In this document: in pieces, positions 8,188 to 16,594 of the stretch
Layout of the letters: every line of letters begins with the position of its first letter
Numbering within the stretch: position 1 is the first letter of the stretch
Source: Bacteroidales bacterium F22
GTDB lineage: Bacteria > Bacteroidota > Bacteroidia > Bacteroidales > Bacteroidaceae
Assembly (NCBI GenBank): GCA_029541985.1
Contig: CP095414.1
Coordinates: forward strand, 1,240,001 to 1,304,000
Reading direction: 5' to 3'
Length of the DNA: 64,000 bases
Position numbers and translations under genes: made by a program
The notes under the pieces: model-generated
Told to the model about the DNA's origin: nothing
Database searches by the model: none
Seen by the model: only the letters and a program-made list of their open reading frames with translations

Positions 8188-9806
8188 TTATTTTTGTTTT
8201 TGGATATCAATAAGCTATCAATATATGTATACCTTGACGCCATCTGAGTATCTACTTGCTGATGACTGTTCACATCAATATGCATAATGGGGTCAACCTT
8301 TCGATTGTTGATAGGGCTCCATTCAGGTAGTCCTAGTCCATTTGGATTACCTGTTTTAATAAAATTAGCGTAATAATCTTCAAATACAGCAGAGATAGCA
8401 TAATCATCGGCATCCCATGCAAAAACGGAATTAGTTGATAGATTACCCATTGCATATTCAATATCAGCAGAATGAATAGCTCCTGGAATTTTAGGTTTTG
8501 GAGCCTCATCTTTTTTATCAACGACTCCTCCTGCTAGACCTGCCATTTTATCTTTCACAATCATTTCTGGACGAGCATGACAGTAAATATATCTGTATAT
8601 AGGGTGCGTATTGGTCTCTTTCAATAGATGTATCCATTTCCATGTAGAATAGGCTATAAATATATCTCCAGCTAGCTGATATCCTGGTAATTTTGTGATG
8701 TCAGCATCAGTATGTATACCATACAAATCAAGAATTTTGCCAGCAGGAGCATCAAAATGAGTCTGCACTACTTCTTTAAGATTATCTATGGTCGCTGGCT
8801 TTCCTCTAAGAATATATGCGGGAACCATCTCTGCTGAATTATTACCAATGAGACATGCCATCTTATGATAAAGCCCTTTTTTATAGGTTTCTAAAGGTTG
8901 CTCCTTAAAAAAATAGCCATCTATATTATACGCAGGAACTGTCTTTTGATTAGCTAATTGCATCAGGCGTTTTGCTGATAATTTGCGCAGTTCTTCTATC
9001 GATTTACAACCCATTTTGTTTGTCAAGACAAGACCGGTGTCCTCTGCTTCTTTCTGACTAAGTATCTTCCTTGAACCAATAACTGATCCACTTGAGCCCA
9101 TTGCCTGATGAAATAAATTCTTCGTCAATGGTGAAACCATCAAAGCACTAACAGACATAGAACCAGCTGATTCTCCCATTATTGTTATTCGATTAGGATC
9201 GCCACCAAATGCTGAAATATTCTCTTTTACCCATTTGATAGCAGCAACTTGATCAAGAAAGCCATAATTTCCAGACCCTTTGTAAGGAGATTCTTGACTC
9301 AACTGAGGATGAGCAAAGAAACCAAAAATACCTTCTCTATAATTTGCAGTAATAGACACAATGCCTTTTCTCGCCATTGAAAGTCCCGCATACCTTGGTT
9401 CACTACCACTTCCTGCGAGTAAACCACCACCATTGAAATAAATAAAAACGGGTAATCCCTCTTCCATTGTCTTTGCAGGAGTCCAGATATTAAGATAGAG
9501 ACAATCTTCACTCATTTTCGTCGTCCCAAAATCCATGTCACCATAAATATTTTCCTGCATCGGATTAGGCCCAAAATCATCAGCTTTGCGTATGCCGAAC
9601 CACTTCGAATGTGGTTGAGGGGCTTTCCATCTAAAATTACCAACAGGTGGAGCAGCGAAAGGTACTCCCTTAAATATCTTTATTCCTGATTGAACAGTTC
9701 CTTCAAGAGTCCCATCGTTTGTTTCAACTATCGGTGCACTATTTTGTGCATTGATTTCTCCAGATAAGAGAGCGGTTACAACCGCTAAAAATAAAAACTT
9801 TTTCAT
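8184..9806 (-). CDS. Secreted type-B carboxylesterase
   Basis: 540 residues with a signal peptide ending GEINAQ. It has the alpha/beta-hydrolase carboxylesterase/cholinesterase fold: GVPFAAPPVGNFRW near the N-terminus, oxyanion-hole GGG at 126-128, nucleophile Ser213 in GESAGS, and probable triad partners Glu326 (NNSAEM) and His445 (GAIHSADIEYAMG). The triad looks complete. Enzymes of this family cleave carboxylic esters. Placed between a TonB-dependent receptor and two GH3 enzymes, its likely task is to strip acyl or aromatic ester groups from a glycoside so that the GH3 enzymes can act. The substrate is inferred from context only. It lies 31 bases downstream of the receptor gene. Confidence 0.88.
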   Translation of the reverse strand: MKKFLFLAVVTALLSGEINAQNSAPIVETNDGTLEGTVQSGIKIFKGVPFAAPPVGNFRWKAPQPHSKWFGIRKADDFGPNPMQENIYGDMDFGTTKMSEDCLYLNIWTPAKTMEEGLPVFIYFNGGGLLAGSGSEPRYAGLSMARKGIVSITANYREGIFGFFAHPQLSQESPYKGSGNYGFLDQVAAIKWVKENISAFGGDPNRITIMGESAGSMSVSALMVSPLTKNLFHQAMGSSGSVIGSRKILSQKEAEDTGLVLTNKMGCKSIEELRKLSAKRLMQLANQKTVPAYNIDGYFFKEQPLETYKKGLYHKMACLIGNNSAEMVPAYILRGKPATIDNLKEVVQTHFDAPAGKILDLYGIHTDADITKLPGYQLAGDIFIAYSTWKWIHLLKETNTHPIYRYIYCHARPEMIVKDKMAGLAGGVVDKKDEAPKPKIPGAIHSADIEYAMGNLSTNSVFAWDADDYAISAVFEDYYANFIKTGNPNGLGLPEWSPINNRKVDPIMHIDVNSHQQVDTQMASRYTYIDSLLISKNKNK

Positions 9807-9837
9807 TTCCTATATTTTTTTATTCTATCATTGGTTT

Positions 9838-12111
9838 TTAAAAAGTAAGATGTGCTGCAAACTCGACTGTAAATGGACGAATATAAGAGCCAGCCATTAG
9901 GTAATTTTTATAGGCCGAAACATCTTCGATTAAGTCAGCTGAACCAATGCTACCGCTAGCTCCTTTTTCATCGAAGAAGTTTATGACATTAACGGATAAA
10001 CTTAAGTTATTATTTACATGATAGTCCACTCCACCAAAGGTCTCCCAACGTCCATTAAAGTAGAGCGTATTTGTCTTATTGATATATTGTTTGCTTTGAT
10101 AACGAAAACTAGCCCATAGACGAAATTTATTGAACTTGTAACTTGGGTCCAACTCGATTATTGTCTTACTGACCCCTGTAGTCACCTTATCACTAAAATC
10201 ATAAGATTTCGATGTACCATCACTAAAAGTAGGTTTCATCGTAAAGGATTTATATTTGGGATCTTGCAATGTAAGCAGTCCATGAAAGGTAAAGCCCTTA
10301 AATGGTGTAACGACTACATCCGTAGTCCATCCTGTCGTTTGGACATCATAAGATACAGGTACAGTGGTCACATCAGATGCATTATTTGGATTGGTAAACT
10401 GTGTTCTACTTTTATAGTTACTCTGACTAATAGTAGAGACCTGAGATACCAATTTGATTAGAGGCGTATTCCAGAATAGTCCAAAACGAGCCAAATGAAC
10501 ATTAACCGGGTCCAATAAAGGCATATAGGCACCGGCAAAATCTTGTGAGTTTGGATGTTGCATAGCATATACATATTCTCCTATTAGTCCTAAACCATTT
10601 AAGATTGTATAACGACCATTAATCGTCGCTGTGGGATTAATCCAATGTTTTTTAAACGGAGTAATTGTTCCATCTTTTACATTATAATCAATTGCTCGGA
10701 CATTTTCAGGATAAGTTGGTGTGGCATCTGTAGCATCGAGATACGCCATTGCATTCGAACCACCAACAGTGTAATATTCTAATCTTCCACCAGCAGATAA
10801 CCATAGACGGTCAGTTACTTGACAGTCATCTGAAGCATAAAGCGCAGTCTTAATTTCATGTGAATCATAGTATTCACCACCAGTATTTAATGCAAAACCT
10901 TGAGTCCCATTGTGATTCAACCATACAGGGTCAACTTCAATAGTATGTGCATAGACACCCGTGCTCGCGGTAATTCCCTGGCGTTCCCACCAGAAGTTAT
11001 AACCAATTCGCCAGTTATTTTTATGAGTAGCATTATGTCCTGTCAATTCAATGGTGGTCATCCAATCACGATCAAACCCTATATCACGAAGTAAATAACG
11101 ACTGTTATAGTTTCCAGTAAAAACATCTCCAGCTGCATGACCATCACTAGCATAGGCATAAGTATAATTAGAAGTATCGGTTGCGACTCCTGTACCAGCA
11201 AGTGCAAGCATAGCCATGTTTGAGTTTGCATAGCGATATTTTGAGCGAACATCAAGGCTCATTCCATTGTCGTAGTGATACTTTAAATTAAACACAATAT
11301 CGTTACTCAAACTATGAGCCCCATCTGCTCTATTAATGGTTTTCAAATCGCCATTCATCACATCTCTATATGTCAGTTGTCCATTTGCTGGTAAAAAGCC
11401 ATCGTGCCCAAGGCTAAATCCATCATATTCACTCACACTGCCATCTCCGTTGTAGATAAATGGTCCATAGCTATCAGTACTGCTCTTGGTATAGGCATAT
11501 TTATAAAAGAAACTCATATCTCCCTTATTATGAGCAAATGTTTTCGTTAAGCTAGCTTTGATCAATTTCATATCTGTTGCATATTGAACATCAGCCAAAT
11601 CATTTGAACCTGGATCTAAATTCCCATATACCCCGAATGAGTAACTCCACCCATGCTTCAATGGACCAGCTACAGAGATATCATAGCGTCGTAGGTCATA
11701 TGTATTGGTCGTAAAGTTAACACGTCCTTCAAATTTTTCACCTCCTTTTCGAGTAAATGATTCTACTGCATAATTTACAGCTCCATTGGTTATTGCACTT
11801 TCACCGAGAGACATCAGTCCCATTCTTTCATGTTCAGCAGTTCCAGTCCAATATAGATAAGGAAGACATGGCCACATAGCATAAGATACGGGCAACCCAT
11901 CTTCATAGATGGTAGCAGACAAACTTGAAGGTAGACCGATTGAGATTTGTCGAGGTTGATTGTCTGAAGATGCATTGAGCATGACATTACGATTCTTAAC
12001 TTCTTTAGTTGTGGGTATAGAATCGGTATCTACTTTAGCTTGCCCATAGCTATTTAAAGGGATTAATGTAGCACAACATAGTGCTGTAAAGAGTAAATAA
12101 TTGGTTTTCAT
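9838..12111 (-). CDS. TonB-dependent outer-membrane receptor without SusD partner
   Basis: 757 residues with a signal peptide ending NSYGQ. It lacks the STN and carboxypeptidase-like N-terminal domains of SusC proteins and begins almost directly with a plug-like segment (RNVMLNASSDNQPRQISIGL, then SATIYEDGLPV). The rest is a long alternating beta-strand pattern rich in aromatic residues, ending in the outer-membrane C-terminal phenylalanine (AAHLTF). No SusD gene lies nearby. It is therefore a stand-alone importer for a rather small molecule, powered by TonB-ExbB-ExbD. It sits between two genes for exported hydrolases (24 and 31 bases away), so its substrate is probably a glycoside, perhaps acylated. 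The substrate is inferred. Confidence 0.83.
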   Translation of the reverse strand: MKTNYLLFTALCCATLIPLNSYGQAKVDTDSIPTTKEVKNRNVMLNASSDNQPRQISIGLPSSLSATIYEDGLPVSYAMWPCLPYLYWTGTAEHERMGLMSLGESAITNGAVNYAVESFTRKGGEKFEGRVNFTTNTYDLRRYDISVAGPLKHGWSYSFGVYGNLDPGSNDLADVQYATDMKLIKASLTKTFAHNKGDMSFFYKYAYTKSSTDSYGPFIYNGDGSVSEYDGFSLGHDGFLPANGQLTYRDVMNGDLKTINRADGAHSLSNDIVFNLKYHYDNGMSLDVRSKYRYANSNMAMLALAGTGVATDTSNYTYAYASDGHAAGDVFTGNYNSRYLLRDIGFDRDWMTTIELTGHNATHKNNWRIGYNFWWERQGITASTGVYAHTIEVDPVWLNHNGTQGFALNTGGEYYDSHEIKTALYASDDCQVTDRLWLSAGGRLEYYTVGGSNAMAYLDATDATPTYPENVRAIDYNVKDGTITPFKKHWINPTATINGRYTILNGLGLIGEYVYAMQHPNSQDFAGAYMPLLDPVNVHLARFGLFWNTPLIKLVSQVSTISQSNYKSRTQFTNPNNASDVTTVPVSYDVQTTGWTTDVVVTPFKGFTFHGLLTLQDPKYKSFTMKPTFSDGTSKSYDFSDKVTTGVSKTIIELDPSYKFNKFRLWASFRYQSKQYINKTNTLYFNGRWETFGGVDYHVNNNLSLSVNVINFFDEKGASGSIGSADLIEDVSAYKNYLMAGSYIRPFTVEFAAHLTF

Positions 12112-12135
12112 AATGAAGTAATTTGATTTAATCTA

Positions 12136-14478
12136 TTATTTTTGTTCTAAAGATAAACAAGGTTTGACTAGTTCTGTTACGTTACCGATTTCTGATACGG
12201 TCGCTATTTTTGGTTTTCGGTCTGCAGCATTTCGTGCGATAATGACTTTATAGACACCCGATTCTACTTGCCAACGACTAGCTTTTTCATTGAAAGAAGC
12301 TAGACTTTCATAAGGAATAGTGATGGAAACGTGTTGTTGTTGTCCTGCTATCAGTGTATGTGTTTTTGCAAATCCCTTCAATTCCATCACTGGTTTATCC
12401 ATATCCTCACCGGGGGCTGAAATATAAACTTGTACAACTTCTTTACCGGATACTTTTCCTGTATTCTTAATGTTTACGGTAATGTTGAGATCACCATTTT
12501 CTTCTTTACTTACAGCAAGGTCACTATATTTAAAAGTTGTATAACTCAAACCATAACCAAAAGGAAAGGAAACAGGAATTTGTTTAGTTGTATAATATCT
12601 ATACCCTACATAGATTCCATCATTGTAGGTCGTATAATCAAAGTTTTTTACTTCTCCATGTGTGCGATTTGTAGAAAACCCTTTCAATGACTCAATCAAT
12701 TGTTTGTCCGTGATGGAATCAGGAATAGGGAAATCTTCTTTTGATGGGGTATCGACATACTTAATAGGCCATGTCATAGGTAAATGCCCTGAAGGACATT
12801 GTTTTCCCGTAAGGATATCTGCAACAGAATTGCCTCCTTCTTGTCCAGGTAACCATGAGACAAGAACAGCATCTGGATTAGCTATCCAACTTTCAGTCTC
12901 TACTACGCCACAAACATTTAAAATGAGAATTACTTTTTTGTGTCTCTTATGAAAGGCATTTGTTACTTGACTAATCATCTTCTTTTCAGTAGAGGTCAAA
13001 TTGAAGTTGTTGTCAATATGACGGTCTGCAAATTCTCCTGATGTTTTTCCAATCGTAATAATGGCCACATCATTTTTATCAGCTAAAGAGGTCAGATTGA
13101 TTTGAGAAAGATCCATTTCTGGAATTAAATGTTTAGGTAAAAATGCAGCAAAACGATTAGTTGCAATAGGTTTATTTGCTTTAGCAACTGAGATGTACTT
13201 TTTATACGTTGTTTTCAAACTCTTATCGACCGAAAGCTGAGCATTTTGTAGCCCCTCGATTAATGAAATGACATAGGCATGATTAACATTTCCCGAACCA
13301 GTTCCTCCAGCTATAAAGTCATAAGAAGTACGTCCAAAGGCAGCGACTTTCTTTATCTTATGATTTAACGGTAGTGTATTCCCCAGGTTTTTGAGTAGAA
13401 CCATTCCTTCAGTTGCAGCATGACGGGTAACAGTCGCATGTGCTTTTAGATCAGGTTGATTGTCAGCAATATAGCCTTTGAAATGTGGAGTCTTTAAAAT
13501 ATATCGGAGTACATGTTTCACATTGCGGTCTATTATTTCCATAGATAACTTACCGTTCAATACAGCATTGCGGATTTCTATTCGTTGTGCTAATTTGCCA
13601 GGCATCAACAAATCATTACCTGCTTCCATTTGAAGAGTAGCATGTTGACCCCCATACCAATCAGTCATCACCATTCCTTTAAATCCCCATTCCTTCCGCA
13701 ATATTTCGGTTACTAAGTCTGAGCGTTCACTAGAATAAGTTCCATTAATCATATTATAAGAGGTCATTATCGTCCAAGGTTGACTCTCCTTTACAGCTAT
13801 TTCAAAGGGTTTAAGATAAATTTCCCGAAAAGTACGTGGATTACCTATGACATTATTGTTTGTCCGATTCGTCTCTTGATTGTTGAGAGCAAAGTGTTTC
13901 AATGAAGTTCCTACTCCAACACTCTGAACTCCTTTAATCATAGCAGCTGCCATCTTTCCTGAAAGCAATGGGTCTTCACTGTAATATTCGAAATTTCTTC
14001 CATTTAATGGATTTCGTTGAATATTAGTTGCTGGTGCAAGCAGCACATCAGCTCCATAATGTTTCACTTCTTCTCCCATCGCTGTCCCGACAGACTGCAC
14101 AAGCTGAGTATTCCATGTACTACTCATTAGAGTTTCAATAGGAAAATGAGTACAATAGAAGGTATCGGATGTTCCTTCTCTTTTAGGACTTATACGGAGA
14201 CCAGCAGGACCGTCAGCCAATACCGTATTTGGTATTCCGAATCGAGGAATGGCATTGAGTTGTCCAGCTGCCCCAGGAACCAAAACAGAAGAACTTCCAA
14301 TGGTTGCTGAAGCATCTGTCTCAGCGTTTCCTTCAGAGCCAATTAATAAGTTCAGTTTTTCATCAAGGGTCATCAAGTTGACAATCTTATCAATAGATTT
14401 CTCACTCAATTTCGTTTCTTGCGCATGAACAAGAAATGGTACCATCATAAATGATGTGAACAAAATAGTTTTAAACAT
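12136..14478 (-). CDS. Glycoside hydrolase family 3 beta-glucosidase with fibronectin III-like C-terminal domain
   Basis: 780 residues from the ATG at 14478 (MFKTILFTSFMMVPFLVHAQ, a good signal peptide); an in-frame ATG at 14592 would add 38 residues ahead of it and lies upstream of the -7 element, so it is rejected. The GH3 N-terminal barrel has LADGPAGLR, KHFALNNQE at ~194-202 and nucleophile Asp273 in GMVMTDW. The C-terminal sandwich has GEFADRH, probably holding the acid/base Glu. A fibronectin III-like domain closes the protein (ISAPGEDMDKPVMELKGF). This is the BglX/BglB-like architecture of beta-glucosidases. It is the first gene of the four-gene operon and is likely periplasmic. Confidence 0.88.
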   Translation of the reverse strand: MFKTILFTSFMMVPFLVHAQETKLSEKSIDKIVNLMTLDEKLNLLIGSEGNAETDASATIGSSSVLVPGAAGQLNAIPRFGIPNTVLADGPAGLRISPKREGTSDTFYCTHFPIETLMSSTWNTQLVQSVGTAMGEEVKHYGADVLLAPATNIQRNPLNGRNFEYYSEDPLLSGKMAAAMIKGVQSVGVGTSLKHFALNNQETNRTNNNVIGNPRTFREIYLKPFEIAVKESQPWTIMTSYNMINGTYSSERSDLVTEILRKEWGFKGMVMTDWYGGQHATLQMEAGNDLLMPGKLAQRIEIRNAVLNGKLSMEIIDRNVKHVLRYILKTPHFKGYIADNQPDLKAHATVTRHAATEGMVLLKNLGNTLPLNHKIKKVAAFGRTSYDFIAGGTGSGNVNHAYVISLIEGLQNAQLSVDKSLKTTYKKYISVAKANKPIATNRFAAFLPKHLIPEMDLSQINLTSLADKNDVAIITIGKTSGEFADRHIDNNFNLTSTEKKMISQVTNAFHKRHKKVILILNVCGVVETESWIANPDAVLVSWLPGQEGGNSVADILTGKQCPSGHLPMTWPIKYVDTPSKEDFPIPDSITDKQLIESLKGFSTNRTHGEVKNFDYTTYNDGIYVGYRYYTTKQIPVSFPFGYGLSYTTFKYSDLAVSKEENGDLNITVNIKNTGKVSGKEVVQVYISAPGEDMDKPVMELKGFAKTHTLIAGQQQHVSITIPYESLASFNEKASRWQVESGVYKVIIARNAADRKPKIATVSEIGNVTELVKPCLSLEQK

Positions 14479-14507
14479 AAGGTGTATTTTTATTAATATT
14501 GCATTAA

Positions 14508-14515
14508 CAAAGATA
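14508..14515 (-). promoter_or_regulatory. -7 element of the GH3/receptor/esterase operon
   Basis: On the minus strand TATCTTTG matches TAnnTTTG, 29 bases before the chosen GH3 start. No -33 TTG lies at the expected distance, which would suit a promoter needing an activator. Confidence 0.45.
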
Positions 14516-15195
14516 TGAAGACAATAACTAGATGATTCTTTAAGTAGAGATATAGAGTAACTAAAATAGAAACTTAATAGACTGATTATCAATGAATTAA
14601 TAATTATAAAAGTAAGTTATTAAGTAAATAGTGAATATAGGGTTAAGATTCTTTTTTATGTAAAAAAGAGGGCAATGAAGTTGATTATTAGCATATCTGT
14701 CAAATTCCAACAAAGTGTAACAAATTAGCATATCGATACGAATAGGACCATTTATTTAAGATAACCGAGTGGAAGATGATGGATAAAGGGGGCACGATTT
14801 ACACCTTTCAAGCAGCAAGTGTTATCTCTTAACATTTAAGCTTCTTGATGAGCTTGTTAACGACCTGTCAATAACAAACGAAAAGTTCGTGTTCTTTCTT
14901 TTGAACACGAAGTGCTTGGAAAATAACACTTAAGTCCTTGTCTCTTTACTCTAAATCGATGTTGTTTTTGATGTATCAAAAATAACTTGACGCCGTTCAA
15001 GAGCGATTTGGGACTTCAAAAGGTGTGGAGAGCCTTTTCTATTGGGCAGAGGAATAAAAAAAGCCTCAGCGTGAGCAAAAAAATTCACTATTGTAAAAAA
15101 CGAGGACAAGCTATTAATTTAAATAAATGAGAGCACAGAAATAGCATTTTATTTGAGCTAACCTAGCAGCGGATATGGGGGAATCGAGATAGCAT
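14516..15195. other. Non-coding, inverted-repeat-rich stretch
   Basis: No credible coding frame is seen. Several inverted repeats are nested around one centre: 14749-14759 with 15119-15129 (11 bp), 14801-14808 with 15019-15026 (8 bp), 14817-14825 with 14923-14931 (9 bp), and an inner hairpin 14886-14894 with 14903-14911 (9 bp, 8-base loop). A separate hairpin, 14965-14972 with 14975-14982, follows. The outer arms are AT-rich and could be chance; the inner ones are less so. It may be a structured RNA, a remnant of a small mobile element, or operator DNA between the two divergent loci. Confidence 0.4.
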
Positions 15196-15247
15196 ATGGG
15201 TAGTAAAATCTATGAAAAATTATTTTTTAGGAGATTTCACTACCCAT
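15196..15247 (+). promoter_or_regulatory. Long hairpin upstream of fecR
   Basis: 16-base arms (15196-15211 and 15232-15247) pair with one mismatch around a 20-base AT-rich loop. No U-run follows, so it is not a typical terminator. It lies 100 bases before fecR and is probably either a leader structure or an operator. Confidence 0.5.
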
Positions 15248-15271
15248 CATCTATTTTAATCTGTCTTTACT

Positions 15272-15285
15272 ATGTATTAATACAT
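15272..15285. promoter_or_regulatory. 14-bp perfect palindrome upstream of fecR (possible operator)
   Basis: ATGTATTAATACAT is perfectly self-complementary and lies 62 bases before the fecR start. A second short palindrome, GGCATTATGCC, is at 15310-15320. No TAnnTTTG element is seen between 15248 and 15346, so this gene may use an alternative sigma factor. Confidence 0.35.
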
Positions 15286-15346
15286 GGAGGAGCTTGGTGT
15301 CTATTGAAGGGCATTATGCCATTTCCGTTACGACAGAATCAATTTT

Positions 15347-16378
15347 ATGAAGACAATAAAACACAATACTGATCATTTGATTTTTGCTTATCTGATGGGA
15401 GAACTAGATGACACCCAGAAGAAAACATTGCATCAATGGATAGATCAATCTGACAAGAATAAACAACAGTTCATAGAATATTCTGAACTCTGGAGCCTTA
15501 TCGCTGTATCATGTGCTGATGGTAATTATGATAAAGAAGCTGCATTTGATAGATTCAAAAATCAAATAAAGAGAAAAGAACACAAACTAAAGTACCCTTT
15601 CAAAATCAACTGGCAATCGTTGTCGACACGTATCACAACTATTGCTGCCGTTGCTATCTTACTCATTGCACTTCCTTACATTACTTTTAAACAGGGAGTC
15701 AATACAGTCAAAAATCAATTTAGTGATATCACAGTCAATGTTCCGATGGGTTCGCATACAGATCTTGTACTTCCTGATGGAACCAAGGTGAAGTTGAATG
15801 CTGGTTCGCAATTAACTTATTCTCAAGGGTTTGGGATGGAAAACCGTGATTTGAATTTTACAGGTGAAGGGTATTTTGAAGTGACAAAAAATCCAGATAT
15901 GCCGTTTACCGTGTCTTCTCAAGAACTAAGTGTAAAAGTGTTAGGTACGATTTTTAATTTCAAAAATTATGAATCGGATGACGAAGCTATCATCTGTCTC
16001 CGAAGAGGAAAGGTACAAGTAAATAGCCATATTGGTGATTGTCAAGAGAATATCTTATTGCCAAATGAAATGGCAATATTAAATAAAAGAAGTAAAGTAT
16101 TGACGCATAAGAAATTGCACAATTCATCCCCCTACGAGTGGACAGAAGGATTCTTGTTTTTCGATGAAGAGTTGCTCCCTGATATTGCTAAGGAATTGGA
16201 ACGTGCGTATGGTGTTTCGATTACATTGGCGGATAAAGAACTGGAAGGGGTTAGGTTTTATGGCAATTTCGTACGCAAAAGACAAAATATTGTAGAAGTG
16301 CTAGATTTGCTCTCTAGAACAAATAAGTTAGCTTATTCTATTGAAGATAAAAATGTAATATTAACCTTAAAAAGATAA
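15347..16378 (+). CDS. FecR-family anti-sigma factor / signal transducer
   Basis: 343 residues. A cytoplasmic helical domain (1-95, with LIFAYLMGELDDTQKKTLHQW) would bind the ECF sigma factor. One transmembrane helix lies at ~96-114 (TTIAAVAILLIALPYITF). The periplasmic FecR domain spans ~125-225 (VPMGSHTDLVLPDGTKVKLNAGS) and a DUF4974 domain closes the protein (~265-343, FDEELLPDIAKELERAYGV). This is the standard Bacteroidetes layout. It should hold the sigma factor inactive until the STN domain of the SusC encoded next signals substrate. The sigma gene, normally directly upstream, is here 5.8 kb downstream. Confidence 0.9.
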   Translation: MKTIKHNTDHLIFAYLMGELDDTQKKTLHQWIDQSDKNKQQFIEYSELWSLIAVSCADGNYDKEAAFDRFKNQIKRKEHKLKYPFKINWQSLSTRITTIAAVAILLIALPYITFKQGVNTVKNQFSDITVNVPMGSHTDLVLPDGTKVKLNAGSQLTYSQGFGMENRDLNFTGEGYFEVTKNPDMPFTVSSQELSVKVLGTIFNFKNYESDDEAIICLRRGKVQVNSHIGDCQENILLPNEMAILNKRSKVLTHKKLHNSSPYEWTEGFLFFDEELLPDIAKELERAYGVSITLADKELEGVRFYGNFVRKRQNIVEVLDLLSRTNKLAYSIEDKNVILTLKR

Positions 16379-16436
16379 AAGCCTATGAAGTAATACATCG
16401 AAAAACATTTATAGGAAACCTTATCGATACGACGAG

Positions 16437-16469
16437 CAAGGTGAGAAGAATGCGACTCTTCTCACCTTG
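16437..16469 (+). promoter_or_regulatory. Hairpin between fecR and susC
   Basis: A perfect 13-bp stem (16437-16449 with 16457-16469) and a 7-base loop in the 216-base gap between fecR and susC. It is followed by AAAATCG and not by U residues, so it is unlikely to be a strong terminator. It could stabilise the downstream message or set the ratio of FecR to SusC. Confidence 0.55.
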
Positions 16470-16594
16470 AAAATCGTGAGGCTTCTTTCTAGCAAAGCAT
16501 CTCTGATTATTTAGTAAATATAGCTAGTAATCATCGAAGAGATGTCTCATTTATTTTATTTTTATAGTTAAACTAATCTAACACTACCTAACAT

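Noticed and set aside
14479..14592. N-terminal extension of the first GH3 enzyme from ATG 14592
   Set aside because: The extension would bury the clear signal peptide at MFKTILFTSFMM and reach upstream of the -7 element.
14749..15129. Reading the nested inverted repeats as terminal repeats of an insertion sequence
   Set aside because: No transposase remnant and no target-site duplication were seen, and the outer arms are AT-rich enough to arise by chance.
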